64,000 bases of DNA, from positions 1,200,143 through 1,264,142 of the forward strand of contig NC_134974.1 of the NCBI RefSeq assembly GCF_965638725.1, written 5' to 3'. Below are positions 23,990 to 35,460 of the stretch, in pieces. The notes beneath the pieces are model-generated. The model worked only from the letters and a program-made list of their open reading frames with translations, ran no database searches and was not told the DNA's origin. This DNA is from Aptenodytes patagonicus. Lineage: Eukaryota; Chordata; Aves; Sphenisciformes; Spheniscidae. The translations under genes and the position numbers were made by a program. Each line of letters begins with the position of its first letter. The stretch's first letter is position 1.

Positions 23990-24125
23990 GGCCAGGCCGC
24001 CGGGCGCTTTATATCAATGAGCGAGGCTGGGAACGGGCCGGGCCCGCCCCCCCGCGCTGCCCAATGGCGTGCGGCGCTCTCCTCCCGGCGCACGTCATTG
24101 GCCGGATTTAAATGACTTGTTTTCC
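23990..24125 (-). promoter_or_regulatory. Promoter-like block with CCAAT, CRE-like, GC and TATA motifs
   Basis: Read on the minus strand, ccaatgacgtg (CCAAT fused to a CRE-like TGACGTG, around 24091-24101) is followed by an inverted CCAAT (24061-24066), a GC box (ggggcgggc) and gatataaag at about 24008-24016. The order and spacing fit a minus-strand promoter firing near 23980, where a possible donor (gggcag before gtggtg) follows. It may be an upstream alternative VANGL2 promoter; the motifs could also work on the other strand. Confidence 0.45.
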
Positions 24126-24164
24126 CTTAATGGAGAAGGCGGGGCAGGGGCGGGAGGGAGCGAT

Positions 24165-24210
24165 GGGGCAGGGGCAGGGGCAGGGGCAGGGGCAGGGGCA
24201 GGGGCAGGCT
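24165..24210. repeat. (GGGGCA)n hexamer repeat, about 8 copies
   Basis: A nearly perfect tandem GGGGCA run directly upstream of the promoter-like block at 24.0-24.1 kb, followed by a short (CCCGG)n run. The plus strand could form G-quadruplexes. Confidence 0.9.
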
Positions 24211-27200
24211 TGGCCCGGCCCGGCCCGGCCAGGCTGGAGGGGTCCTGCCCTGTCTGAGCCCCGGCACAGCTCAGCCCATGTGTTTTGGGTCCCCCTGGGT
24301 CACCCCCCCCCCCCCCCCGCCGGTGTGTGCCCCATCAGGCGAGGCCCCAGGCGGGTGGAGTCCGGCAACATCCTCTCCGCAGCATCCAGAAACGCATGGT
24401 CCAGGCTGAGCTCGGTGAGAGCTGCTGGGTCAGAGAGAAGGGAGGGAAAGGGCAGCCAGAGCTGTAAGCTGGGGGAGGGAGGTCGGGGCACCTCGGGAGG
24501 GACCCCCCGAGTCTGGCCAGCTTGTCCCTCCTTTTTTTTATCGAGGGCCCTGGCTCTCGTGGAGGAGCCCGTCTAGGAGTCATCGTTGTGGCTCCTGCCC
24601 AGGGGTGCCCCATGCAGCTCAGCCAGTGACGCTCATCCCACCGTGTATTTTCCTACCGCCCTGCTGGGCTCCACGCTGCAGTTGTCATGGGGAAGCCCAG
24701 CTCCAGCCTGTTCCCTGAGGCGGCTTGAGCAGCCTCGGGGCTGCTCCAGGTCCCCCTCTGCCTCCAGGTATGAAATGGCAAGGAGACCCGATGCTGCATC
24801 CTACACCGGCCGTGGAGACTTGAGGGAGGTGGATCCCAGCCTGTGCTGGTCCTCTGGCTCTTGGCACAGAGCTGGGGGATCAGTGTCCCCCCCGGCCTTT
24901 TCACATAGCCTAATGGGCTGTGTGAGTCACTGGAGCAGCCTTGAGGTGTAACCTTGGGGGTGCAGGAGCTGTGGCCAAGTTTGGGTCCTTGCGACCCAGC
25001 AGGGCTTGAGGATCGCTGCTGGGTGTGGGCCCCCTCTGTTCTCCCTTCCCCCTGCAGCCAGCTGCCCCGGGCTGTCCTCTCGCTCCCGCTCCGGCTCCAG
25101 GAGTGATTAATGGGCCCTCGGAGCTCATTCCTGGCCAGCTGGGGTTGCTGGAGCCTCCCTGCCATCTGGGAAGGGCCGCATTGTTCCACCTTGTGATTTA
25201 CAGGGACGGTCCCCTCCCTCCGCACCCTGCTCTCAGGACAGAAGAGCCTGCCTGGCTCTGCAAGGCGCCTAGCCCTGTCCCACGTGGAGCACCTGGGATC
25301 AGCAGCGCACAGGGTGCTGGGCGCTTCCCATCCATCTCCTGGGGATGAAGGAGCCCCCAGAACCAGCTCTGTCTTGCCTTGTTCTTTGGAAACGACCTTC
25401 TGCAGAGCAAGGAAGACCCAGGGCCCTTGCAAAGTCCCCGTACACCTCCCTGAGCAGAGCGGCAGGCAGTCATGTCCCCTCACACCCGCCGGACCCCTCT
25501 CCTTGCCCAGAGCTGTCCCATCACCCTACACGCTAACAACCGGACCCCGGACAGGTCCAATGCCCATCAGTTCCAAGGCGTCATGGCCGGGCTTCCCGCT
25601 CTGCAGGGAGGGGGGCAGAGGCTCCGGGCAGATAACTCCGGAGATTAGGAGCCCTAGAAAGCAGCGTGCAGGGTGGCCAGCCTCTCCCTGCCCCGGGCAG
25701 GATCAGCAGCATCTAACCCATCCCCACAGATGTTCATCTGACCTGTCTGCAAGCCCTGGGGCGGCAGGCTGCCAGCGATCGCGCCAGACCCTCCTCGGCC
25801 CGTTGGCCCTCCTCTCCCAGCGCCACGCACTGCGGACCCTGCCTGGGGGGGACACACGTGGGTCCCAAACTGCCCCGCTGCACGCCCTCGTGCCCGGCTC
25901 TCACCACGCTGCTGTCTCTGGTCTCCGTCCAGATGGGCTCTTTATCTCTGCTACACGATCACCGGTGCGAGGCATCCGATGGCTCATTAGGTCCTGCTCC
26001 GTGTCTCGAAGGAAGGGATCAGATACGCACTTTATCTAGCAAGACCGTCAGCCCTTTTGGGCCGGGGCCCGTCTCTCCCAGCCACCCGGCTTTGATCGGC
26101 ATCGCGGCCTCGGGGGACCCTTGTGCTCTAAACCAAGCATAAAACAAGCATTTAAAAGGATGGGTCACGGCGGGTGCTTTAGGGAAGGTCCCATGTGTGC
26201 GCACGGGTGCCGTTTGCCTTCGTCCCTTGCACCGGTCCTGGTCCCAGCCCTGCCTGAGAGCTGCAGCGGGGTTTGCGGCAGGTCCCTTCACAGGGGACAG
26301 GGATGCTCCAGGGCCCGGCTGGCAGGGATGGGGTTCCCCAGCCTGGGGGGGTGACAGGGGTCTGGTGTGAGCTTGCAGGGCCCCGTCCTGGGGACCCAGC
26401 AGATGGCACTGCCGCCTCGCGCAGGCGAGCTGGGGACACAGCTGCTGCCCACGGTGACATCCCCAGAGGAGCAGGGCACACACAGGCGGCCTGGCCCTGG
26501 GGCAGCAGGCTGAGACAAGGCGGGGGCCTTCCCCCTTCCCAACCCGGGGTGTCACGTCCTGCCCCGGCTACTCCTTTTTGGGACATGGAAGGGAGCCAGC
26601 AGCCATCCCCACCTCGTCGCTCCCGGGGCAGGGACACAGAAATGCCGCCGGGCAGAAGCAGCTGAGCGGTTTCACGCACGTCTGTTTATCTGCACCTTCA
26701 GGACTATTTTCCATGGGTATTTTTCAAATGAAAAGCCATTCCTCGTGCACGCACCTACCTGCGCGCCGGGTCCAGCGTCCTCCAGAGGCCGGGGAAGGGA
26801 TGGAGAGATGGAGATGTGTATGGGGAAGAAGAGAGAAGGAAATAGCTGTGGGAATAGAGAAAGAGTTGGGAAGTGGGTAGGAAAACGCTCAGGGAGGCAG
26901 AGGAGAAGCCGAGCTGCCCGTTACCCTGCCTGCCCGCAAGCACAAAGAGCAGGCAAGGGACCCAATCTGTCGGAGATGACAGCAAGGCCAGAACCAGCAT
27001 CTAAATTAGCATGAAGTGTTTCCATTGTGCAAGGCACAATGAGGACCATATGTCGGGGCCGGGGCTGGCAGCCGGGAACAACGGGCCCCGCAGAGGTTTG
27101 GGAGCCGCCGCCGCGGAGCTCACGCTGCCCTAAGCTGACTACCACCTCCCGGAGCGCACGTGGCCGGGGGTGGGATGGAGACGGCCGTCCCGCACAAACC

Positions 27201-28230
27201 TCCGTGCGTGGAGGCTGGCGCCGGAGGGGTTGGGAGCCGAGCTGGGTCTGGATGCAGGCGGTGGAGACACGGTGCATCCCAAGGGGCGAACACCGGGGAG
27301 AAATGCCTGAGCTGGGACAAAAAGGGGCCCTGGGAGCGCCGAGGTCCCCCAAGGTCCCCTCCCGTGCCCCACCAGCCGCTATTGCCCCTGCAGCCTGATG
27401 CTGCAGCCCGGCGCAGAGTCCCCCCGCTTCCTTCCCCGGCTCCCTCCCCCATGTTTATTATTTCCCCTTTGACGCATCTCTGCTGAGCCGAGCTGCAGCC
27501 GAGGCCAATTGATTATATGAAGAAATTTGGAGCAAGTCGGCGAACAGCTGCAACCTGCCCCCAGGGACGCGCGGGATCGGCGCAGACAAAGGAGATGAGC
27601 CGCAAACTTGCTTCCCCGCGTAGCTCGGGGTGGGCCGAGGAAGCGGGGAAAGCGCTGGGGGCTCGCAGGGGAGAGGGCTGGGGGACACGGAGAAGGGGAC
27701 CGCGGGGGCTCTGCTAGGCAGAGGTGCACGGTCAAGCGATGGGCGACTTTGGAGCCGGGACCGCACTGATTTCCCAGGGGTACGCAGGAGAGAGAAGGTG
27801 GTTTATTGGGTGTGTTTGGAGATGCTGATGTCTGGACCAGATGTCCTCATCCCTCTGCTGTCACCAGAAGGACCGGGCCATTCGGGGCCTGCTTGTCCCA
27901 GCAAACCCAAGCTGGGCTCAAACAGTGACTGCAGACCCGGGGAAAGCCAAAGACACGGCGTCCGCCCTGGCTCCGAGCAAGCCTGAGCCCAGCCCGTGCT
28001 GGCAGGACTCTTTGAGTGCCAAGAGGACACGTCCTGGTCCCTTGGCCGGAGCGGTGGGCGATGGCCTCCCTCCCACCGCCTCCTTTCACAGGCACGGCCA
28101 CAGCCATCAACTCCTGCGTGGGGAACCTGCCACCACCACGGAACAGCGCAAGGAAGAGATGGTTAAAAACAAGATTAAAAAAAAAAAAAAAGAAAGAAAA
28201 AGGGAAGCTGGGCACTCCAAGTTCAAGATC
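24211..28230. other. VANGL2-NHLH1 intergenic DNA
   Basis: No exon is recognised. Contents: an ancient repeat at about 26038-26155, an AT-rich island near 27450-27530 (with ccaattgattatatgaag) that could be a conserved regulatory element, and otherwise GC-rich unique sequence. It separates the VANGL2 5' end from the NHLH1 3' end; both genes run on the minus strand. Confidence 0.5.
26038..26155 (+). repeat. Ancient amniote interspersed repeat, diverged
   Basis: Contains, diverged, the order of motifs known from an old amniote SINE/L2-like repeat: a gactgtaagctctttggggcagggac-type start (here gaccgtcagcccttttgggc), then a tacagcgcctagcac-like middle. A clearer copy in the opposite direction lies at 46.52-46.69 kb. 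The family name is uncertain. Confidence 0.45.
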
Positions 28231-30853
28231 TCTCTTTTGCTGGCAGTTTAATTTATTTCCCCCTCCCCGACTTCCTTGTGAACTCATAAATAATAAATCC
28301 TTGCACAGCCTGAACAGCCAAGACAAACACACGCTGGGGCACACCGCGTACAAGGGTGGGTTGGTTGGTTTTCCGCCGTGGTCATTAGTTTTTTGTTTGT
28401 TTTCTAGTTTTCCTTTCCCAAAAGTGCACAACACAGCAAATAAATAATAACATTTATCAATAAATTAATTCAATAAATATCCTCGTGGCAGAGAGACGTG
28501 GCTGGTGAGTGGGAGGGGAAGGGTGGGCTGCCCTGCTCTGTCTTGTTCTGCCGCTGCCCCGCTGAGCGGTGCGGTGACGGGGGAGCCGGCTGCGGGGTCC
28601 GCTGCTCCGGCCCTCGGGGATCCCACATTCACTGGTGAGTCCTTGCGAGACAGAGGTAGCGATCGTTCTCCCTGCTTTTACGGGGAGGGGGAAAATGAGG
28701 TACGGAGCGAGGCGTCGCTGGGAGCTGGTGGCAAAGGCAGGGGTGGGATGGAGCCAGGAGGTCTGCGAGGTCCCGGGAAGCCCAGCTCGCAGGGCTCGGA
28801 CATTCAGCACGGGCAGCGGCCAGCACCTCGGGGGGGCAAAAAGCGGAGGGTGGGACCCTGGAGGGCAGAGCAGGGCAGGTGCTGCTGGGACCCCCTGCTC
28901 CGGCTCTGGGGGTTTGCTGGTGTTCGCAGGACATGGCACTGACCCTCTCACCATGAACGTTTCATCTCTGGCACACCGAAGTCCATCTCCCCCAGCACCT
29001 ACCCCACGGGCCGGACCACTGCCTGTCTCGCGGCGAGGCTCGACGAGGAGCAGCTCCAACTCATTCCCCGTGGGCCAGGCTGTGCCTCTGCTCCCGGCCC
29101 GGAGCGTTGGCTCTAAGCACAGTCAGTGGTTTCTGCGCGGTCCTGGTCCCCAGCCCGGGCTCTGCTTGTGCTCTTGCCACTGCCAGTGCAAAATTAACTC
29201 TTAAAACAAACACACACACCCATAAAACAAGGCAAAACATTCACTCTCGCAACGAGCTTTCCCCAGCCTCAGCGTGCCCTTGCTGGTGAAAAGGCTGCTC
29301 GGCTCTGCTTTCCCTTCCCGCTCCCCTCCCTCTCCCAAAGTGCTGATCCGTGTTAGGGGGGGCCGGGGAGAGCCCCGGCTGCTGGAAGCTGGGCAAAGGG
29401 GCCGTGCCTGCTTCCTCCCCTCTCCAACCCCGCTGCCCTGCAAGCCGCAGGTAAAGTGCAGTTTACCCCAGCAGAGCGCGTGCTGTGAAAGGATCACGCT
29501 GCACCAGTGCCATACTGGTTTAAACGGGGGGGCCCGCGGCACCCCGGGGCGAAGCCTCTTTGCACATGAGCCCCGGCAGCACCAGCTGCGCTGCAGAGGA
29601 GGGACGCGGCGCCGGGGGAGCTGAGCGCTGACGTCCCCCCGTGCCGGGGCACGTGCCACGCTTGTGACCCCAGGCCTTTTTCACCAGGAGCACCGAAGGG
29701 GAGACAGAGGAAGAGTCGGGAGGGATGAAGGTCTGGTGCCCCGGGGTGGTCACGTCTGTGGGTGCAACGGGCCAGACCAGGGGGGCTTCACGCTCGTCGT
29801 GCACTAGTGCAAAGGAGGGTCGGGCAGCAAAGCCTGGGATGCACGGGTCTGGGGAGCAGAGTGCTGAGCTTCGGGGAGACCAGATGTGCAACGGAGGGGC
29901 TTGGAGAGACGCCGGGTGCTGCTCCAGCCTGGCATGGGAGCAGGGCCAGCGCTGCTCCGGGCACCTTGCAGGCAGCACGGTGAGCGAGCACGCCTCTCTG
30001 CTCCGTCTCGAGGGGAACCTGCCGCTGTTGTCCATGGAAAGCGTGGCCAGGTCCTGCCAGGTCTGCACCACACTTTGTGCTTCCTTTTGGGGTGTGAAAA
30101 GCCAGGGCAAACACAGAGGAGCCGCTCCGTGCCCAAGGATGCTCCTGGGCTGTGCTCCCTCCGCAGAGAGGACGGTCCTGACGTGGGCCTTTAAGTGCCC
30201 AGCGCGATGCCGGGGGCAGAGCGGCAGCAAACAGACAAAATGCCCAGACTGGCCATGCTGGTGGGGCGGCCGGTGGCAGAAGGCGCAGACAGACAGACGG
30301 ACAAGGCCCCGGGGATGCTTGGTGCTGCAGTGTTTCACAGGTCCATTTTTTTGTGGCTCGTATAAAAGAGGTGACACACAGACAGACTTGGGCTCAGCGG
30401 CTCCTGCTGCGGGTCAGGGAGCGGACGTGGCGGACAGACTGACGGATGTGGGCTCAGGATCCTGTAGGCAGTATCAGCGGGATGCGCAGCAGAAGGACGG
30501 ACAGAAGTTGGGAGCATACACGGCCAGCACAGGCTTCAGGCAGCAGATCCAGCAGGACAGACAGATGGCTGATGGACCAAACATCCAGCCTGACTCAGAC
30601 AGGAGGGAAAGACAGACGGACGTGGGCTTGGTGGTGGGGAAATACAGAACATAGTTCAGATAGGGGGTAGAGCAGACAGCTGGGGACTTGGTCCATTTGA
30701 ACAGACGGATGAACACAGGCACAGCATTTTGGATGCCCAACATGTGGTTCAGGTCATAGATGGACAGACGGACTTGAGCTCTTGGCTCAGATGCCCAGCA
30801 CATGTTCAGGTAGGAGATGCGGCAGACAGACAGACGGATGCAGGCTGGGCGGC
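28231..30853 (-). other. NHLH1: Probable NHLH1 3' UTR
   Basis: This extends from the NHLH1 stop to the first good minus-strand AATAAA at 28252-28257, which overlaps an ATTAAA and is followed by T-rich sequence. A long 3' UTR of about 2.6 kb fits the long NHLH1 transcripts known from mammals. The first 500 bases are the tandem array derived from the CDS end; an AU-rich island lies at 28436-28485. The 3' end is inferred from signals only. Confidence 0.5.
28436..28485 (-). promoter_or_regulatory. AU-rich island in the likely NHLH1 3' UTR
   Basis: Read in the NHLH1 direction it contains several ATTTATT strings (atatttattg, attatttatttg), the core of AU-rich elements that bind ELAV-type and decay proteins. 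The island is about 50 bases of nearly pure A/T inside a much richer GC context, which suggests selection. Whether it acts on mRNA stability is inference. Confidence 0.4.
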
Positions 30854-30897
30854 TCAGACGTCCAGCACGTGGTTCAGGTAGGAGATGTAGCAGATGG
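30391..30897 (-). repeat. Tandem array derived from the NHLH1 CDS end
   Basis: The first copy (30851-30897) is the end of the NHLH1 reading frame ([11 protein letters not shown] and stop). The second, at about 30784-30824, matches it over about 44 bases with roughly five substitutions and one single-base gap. Further diverged copies are seen at about 30733-30765, 30647-30679 and 30524-30563, with weaker ones near 30453 and 30391. Spacing is about 58-110 bp. Between copies runs a (GTCT/GTCC)n-like spacer (plus strand cagacagacggac). In the copies the frame and stops are not preserved, so they are not coding. Confidence 0.8.
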
Positions 30898-31258
30898 CCA
30901 GGCGGAGGATCTCAATCTTGGAGAGCTTCTTGTCCGGCGGCAGGGTGGGCAGCAGCTTCCGCAGCTCGGCGAAGGCCATGTTGAAGGCTTCGACGCGGAT
31001 GCGCTCCCGCGTGGCGTGGGCTGTCCGGTATTTGGCCGTGGCGCGCCGCCGGCGCCGCCGCTCCTCCCGACTCAGGTGCTGCAGGTCTTTCTTCACGGCC
31101 TCACCTGGCTCGGCTATCCGGGACTGAGCGCACAAGCCAACGCCGCCGGCGTCCTCCGCGCTGCCCGTGCGGCCGCCACCGCAGTCACTGAAGATGGACT
31201 CGGACTCGGAGTGTGTCGGGGGCAGGTCGATCTCTGTCTGGTCCGAATTGAGCATCAT
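30854..31258 (-). CDS. NHLH1: NHLH1 (HEN1/NSCL1), neuronal basic helix-loop-helix transcription factor
   Basis: Class II bHLH factor expressed in newly formed neurons; it binds E-boxes in the nucleus, probably with E-protein partners. One coding exon, 134 aa (human: 133 aa as recalled). The N-terminus MMLNSD and the motif [10 protein letters not shown] are family hallmarks. An arginine run (RRRRRR) at about residues 67-72 leads into the bHLH at about 76-128: basic region [13 protein letters not shown], then [20 protein letters not shown] and [17 protein letters not shown]. The end (VLDV) is complete. Residues 25-55 differ from mammals and are Gly/Ala-rich there, so they are the only fast-changing part. 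The ATG-ATG start at 31258 fits the family. The intron and 5' UTR exon lie further right. Confidence 0.97.
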   Translation of the reverse strand: MMLNSDQTEIDLPPTHSESESIFSDCGGGRTGSAEDAGGVGLCAQSRIAEPGEAVKKDLQHLSREERRRRRRATAKYRTAHATRERIRVEAFNMAFAELRKLLPTLPPDKKLSKIEILRLAICYISYLNHVLDV

Positions 31259-34200
31259 CTTTGCGGAAGAGGGGTGGACAGAGAGACGGACGCTTCAGAG
31301 ATGTGGTGCGTCAGGAGGACAGACTGACCCAGGCACGATGTCGAAGCAAAACCGCTCTACTTTAAAGAGAAGGTCTCCGGATCACAGCAAGCCCCTGGCT
31401 ATTCTCCTCCTCTTCCTCCTCATCACACACAGTCTCCGCAAGGGAATTTCAAAATTTTCCCTTTTCCCCGGAGAACTCGTTGGGCGGGCGACAGCTTTCA
31501 CAATAAATAATGTAAGAAAGATGGCAGGATGCATATAAATAAAATAAATAAATAAATATCCTCTGCGCGCGTGTGTGCACAGAGACCGCGGGCTCTTCTG
31601 TGTAGCCGTGGCAGGACCCAGTTTCGGAGCCGTCAGGTGTCAGAGCCGAACTCCTTCCGCGTGCTCTAGAAAACAGAAGCACAGGGGCTCTCAGTACTGC
31701 CCGGCTCCCGGCGGACACGAGAGACGTAGCTAGAGAGCACGGCTGTTTGCTCCACCTGCCCTGCAGCGTTGGCCCCAGCTGGAGCAGGGGACAACCCGTC
31801 CCCGCCGGGCTGGGATGGGGCTCCGGGTCCCCGGTCACGGGCGGCGGAGAGGGAGCCGGTGGGGTGGCTCTGGGAGAAGGTGGAAGCCATTTCTCCTGGC
31901 TCTCCGGAGAGATGACAGGTGGTGGATGAGCGAAGGGGAAAAACAGACTGCGGGGGCGAGAGGAAGGGGGGCTTATTGTATACTAAATGAGCCCGTATGT
32001 CATGGATCCTGGCACCCCCGACATATGGAACCCAACACAGCTGCTTTGCTTGATGTGTCCAAATAGACGCTGGCTCCCCGCTCCCTCCGGGACGCTGCGC
32101 CGCCGGCCGGGAAAGCTGCCTCTCCTTTCCCTTCTCCCCCCCCCCCCCCAGCTTGCCTTCCCTGCGTGGCTCCGGCACGGGGGCCCCAGGCCCGCACAGA
32201 TGCCTCCGGCACCTGGGGAGCAGGTCTGGGAAAAGGCAGGTCTTGCTGCAGGCGCATCTTCCCCCCCGGGGAAGGGGAAGGGCTGGGGTGGAGCAGGGGA
32301 AGGGGAACAAACTTCAGATGGGGAAATGCTCCTGCTGGAAGAGATGGCAGCCTGGCTGGGAAGCCAGCCAGGCAGAGATGTACAACATATTACCTCTCTC
32401 AGGCCTGACAAGCTTGTAATGAGCCATACGACTGAGAAATGGAAACTAAACGAATATGGACAGGCGATGACTGGAAAGAAATAGCCCACATCCCGTTTTA
32501 AAAGACTGGCGGGGGGCAGAGCCCTTGATCTGTGTTTGCAGAAGCACTGCCCGAGAAACACAGGGAACCCCGTAAGCGCGTATAGAAACGTCTGCACAGC
32601 CTCTCTGAGGCCCCCCAAATGTTATGTGGCTGTTCCTTTGCATGCTTACACAAACACACGTGTACACACACACGTACACATATACCCACAGACACGCTTC
32701 CCAGCACATATGTGCAAATATTCCCAGTCAAAAACTCCTCTCCGAGAATCCCACGTCCCTTTATGGACAGTTATTTACACCCACGCTTGTAAACCTACCC
32801 CAGGTCAGGCCTCTCTGCGTGCACATGCACACACTCACCCTTGCACTGTGATATTCAGGTTTCACTAAAAAAATTAACCTGGACTTTTTTTCTCTCTAAC
32901 ACGAAACCTGTCAGCTCTGCGTGAGAGTACAAGCAAACCATCCAAATCCTAAACAAAAAGTTACTCTTGTGAAGCCCTTAGCCTGGAGATGATGGAAGGG
33001 CTGATGGAAACATGGCTTTCAGGATCCATGGAGATGCCCTCTCAAGGCTTTGAGCTCGCAATAAACTACACTGTCCTTAGGGCACGGCTGAGTTTGGTTT
33101 TGTGTTTAACTTGCTCTCCCCGCGATCAGCTTCAGAGACAAACCAGCCAGGGACCAAGAACCACGACCTACGCAGGAGTTTGTAGCTCAAGTTCCCGAAT
33201 TAGCCACATCTGCTGTAGCCATCCACTATAGCCGTGGCTCCTGCCCCTTGTTTAACCTTCTCCATTCCCCTCCCGCTTTAATTTCTTTTTGCCTTCCGCT
33301 CTTGCCCCTTTCCTGCAGATCTGGGACCTCCTTTCTGGTGCTCGGTGGCGGAGGGAGCAGTCCTGCCCTGCCGGCTGCTCTGCCCTCAGGAGTAGCATGT
33401 CCGCGGGTGAACACCACCCAAAGCAAGCCTGTGCCTGGCCGGCGAGCAGCGGCAGCCCTTCATGGCCAGCTTGAGACTTGTTGCCACGGTCGTGTTTCCC
33501 TGCGTGCTGGCGGTGCCGCCCCGCTCCCGCTCACAATAGCCGTCCCTGGAGCATCGCTCCCAGCCGCGGCGGCTCCCGGCAGCAGGGCAGGGCTGCTGCT
33601 CCAGCCGTGAGCGCAAGCTCCGGAGAGGCTGCAGCCGGGCCGGGAGAAGGAGGGAAGGTTGGCTCTGGGGTTGGACACGTGCCACGGCAGCTCTGCACTT
33701 TCAGCTCCTGGGCCGTGGCGAGGAGTCGGTGCGCGGACATCCAGGATCACGCTCACGTGTGCAGCTCCGTACCTGTGCGCGCAGCTTCTCTTTAAATACT
33801 CTCCCCCCTGCTCTTGGGGACGGGGAACTGCATTTGATCTCTTGCACTAGCTTAATCGCTCTTCTGTCTCCCTCTTATCCCGGCGCTGCTGCTCTGAAAA
33901 CAACAGGCCTGTTGTCCTCTTGCTCTGCAAACTCAGGTGCTGCCTCACCCGACCGGGGCCGTGCTGGAGGTGCAGTCCACACGCGGGTGAACCACCCCGG
34001 TAAGACACTGTGGAGCGGCTCCGCTGCCTCCTGGCCCCATCACTTCAGCACAGGGCAGGGAAGGAGGCAAACAACCGCCTCCTGTCCCCTCCTAGGACAC
34101 CAGCACCGAGGCACGAGCGTGTCACTTCATCCTGGAGTAGGAGAGGCTCCAAAAACTCCTTCTCCTTGGGCAGACGGGGATGGCGACCTGGCCCAGCAAC

Positions 34201-35056
34201 AGCCCGGGAACTACTCACTGGTCTGCTGTGGTCCGCAGAGGGCACAGGCTGTGGGACACGTTGCTGTCGCTGTCTCAGGGTCCTTGCGAGTGAATTTAAG
34301 GTGTATCAAACACGGGAGGCAGGAGTCCTGCACGGGGTTCTCTGTTCTCAGTTGCAGAAGGATGTCGGCGGGAGACGCCGGACCATTTGCATGAAGACAA
34401 GTTTCAGTACTGGACCCAGATAAACTCCTTATCCCACTCCTCCTTCGCTGGGAGGAGTCCAGTCCTCAAAAAGCTTTTCCTTCACATGGGTGACTTGTGC
34501 TCTGAGGGGCTCTTTTTCACTCTTTCCTTCAGAAGAACCATAAACTGCCATCTTTCCAAATTCATCTATTGCAAGAACCTCGTTTAAACCTACGCTTGCT
34601 CCAGTCCTGCCTTCAGCAAAACCCCCGCAATACTTAAACCCCCGATGGGAAGCAATGCTTCCCACCTCCTCGCTTGTCCTTTTCCTTGCACTCCAGACCA
34701 GCAGTGTAACAATTTTTGAAGACTCCCTGGCCATGCAAAGTGTGTCTGAGACCCACTTTCAGGCCATCTGAATGGAGGTTCCTTTTCTTTTTCCCCCGAT
34801 CAGAAATCCCCCATACCACCGCCAAGCCCGAAGCGAAGGATGCGCACGCGGGTTTGTGCGTTAAACCTCGCGCCGAGGTCAGGCCCCCTTCCCGAGAGAG
34901 CCTGCGGCTTTGTGCAGAGGGCTACCTTCCCGCACAGACCACGCTGCTTATCTCGCTGTCCCTCTCCCCACCTGCCACGCTGCCATTTCAGCAGCATCAA
35001 ACCTCGCAGCAACATCCAGGAGCACCGCTCGCCCATCCCCAGGACAGCCGCCTTAC
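31259..35056 (-). other. Probable NHLH1 5' UTR intron
   Basis: No coding exon is recognised. If the donor at 35057 is used, this region is the NHLH1 first intron, with a pyrimidine-rich acceptor ending in gcaaag directly before the ATG or a little further upstream. It contains an (AAAT)n run at 31541-31560, CA-rich sequence near 32640-32700, and a perfect 10-bp hairpin at 32350-32373. Nothing else stands out. Confidence 0.4.
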
Positions 35057-35460
35057 CCCCAAGCCGATGACCATTCCTGGGCTCCAGCTTTTCTCTTCCA
35101 GCAGGATGAAGCTCAAAGTAATCCAGGGAGGGAGGAACCGCTTGGCTCATCTGTCCATTGAGGAGGCAGAAAGTTTCCCGGGGTGCGCACGGCGTCCTGC
35201 TTCACGGGATGGACCCGGGGCGTCAGGGGGAACCCCGGCAGCCTTGGGGCCCAGGCATGCTACTCCTTGGGCAGGAGCGCGAGCGGGCCACCGCGCGTTG
35301 AGATGGACACCCCAAGGAGGCATGTGCCCCATACGCTATATATACACCCCAGCCTCGCACGCCGGGTCCGACCCCGGCCGCCTCATTGGCCGCTCCGGTG
35401 CTCCCCCCCTCATAAATATTAAAGTCAAGAGAGGGGATGCCATTGGCTGTGCGGGAGGTT
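35057..35460 (-). promoter_or_regulatory. NHLH1: Probable NHLH1 promoter and 5' UTR exon
   Basis: Read on the minus strand: CCAAT (ccaatggcat, at about 35440-35449), a second CCAAT (ccaatgaggcgg, at about 35382-35393), then a TATA box (gtatatatagcg, at about 35334-35346). Transcription would start near 35310. A splice donor (cttgggg before gtaagg) ends a possible noncoding exon at 35057. Order, strand and spacing all fit a TATA-type promoter driving NHLH1, whose CDS begins 3.8 kb further on. No transcript supports it here. Confidence 0.55.

Noticed and set aside
29725-30654. A 309-aa plus-strand open frame, and a 109-aa minus-strand frame with NHLH1-like words
   Set aside because: The first is antisense to the likely NHLH1 3' UTR. 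The second arises because the tandem array copies the CDS end; it lies after the NHLH1 stop, and its units are out of frame with each other.
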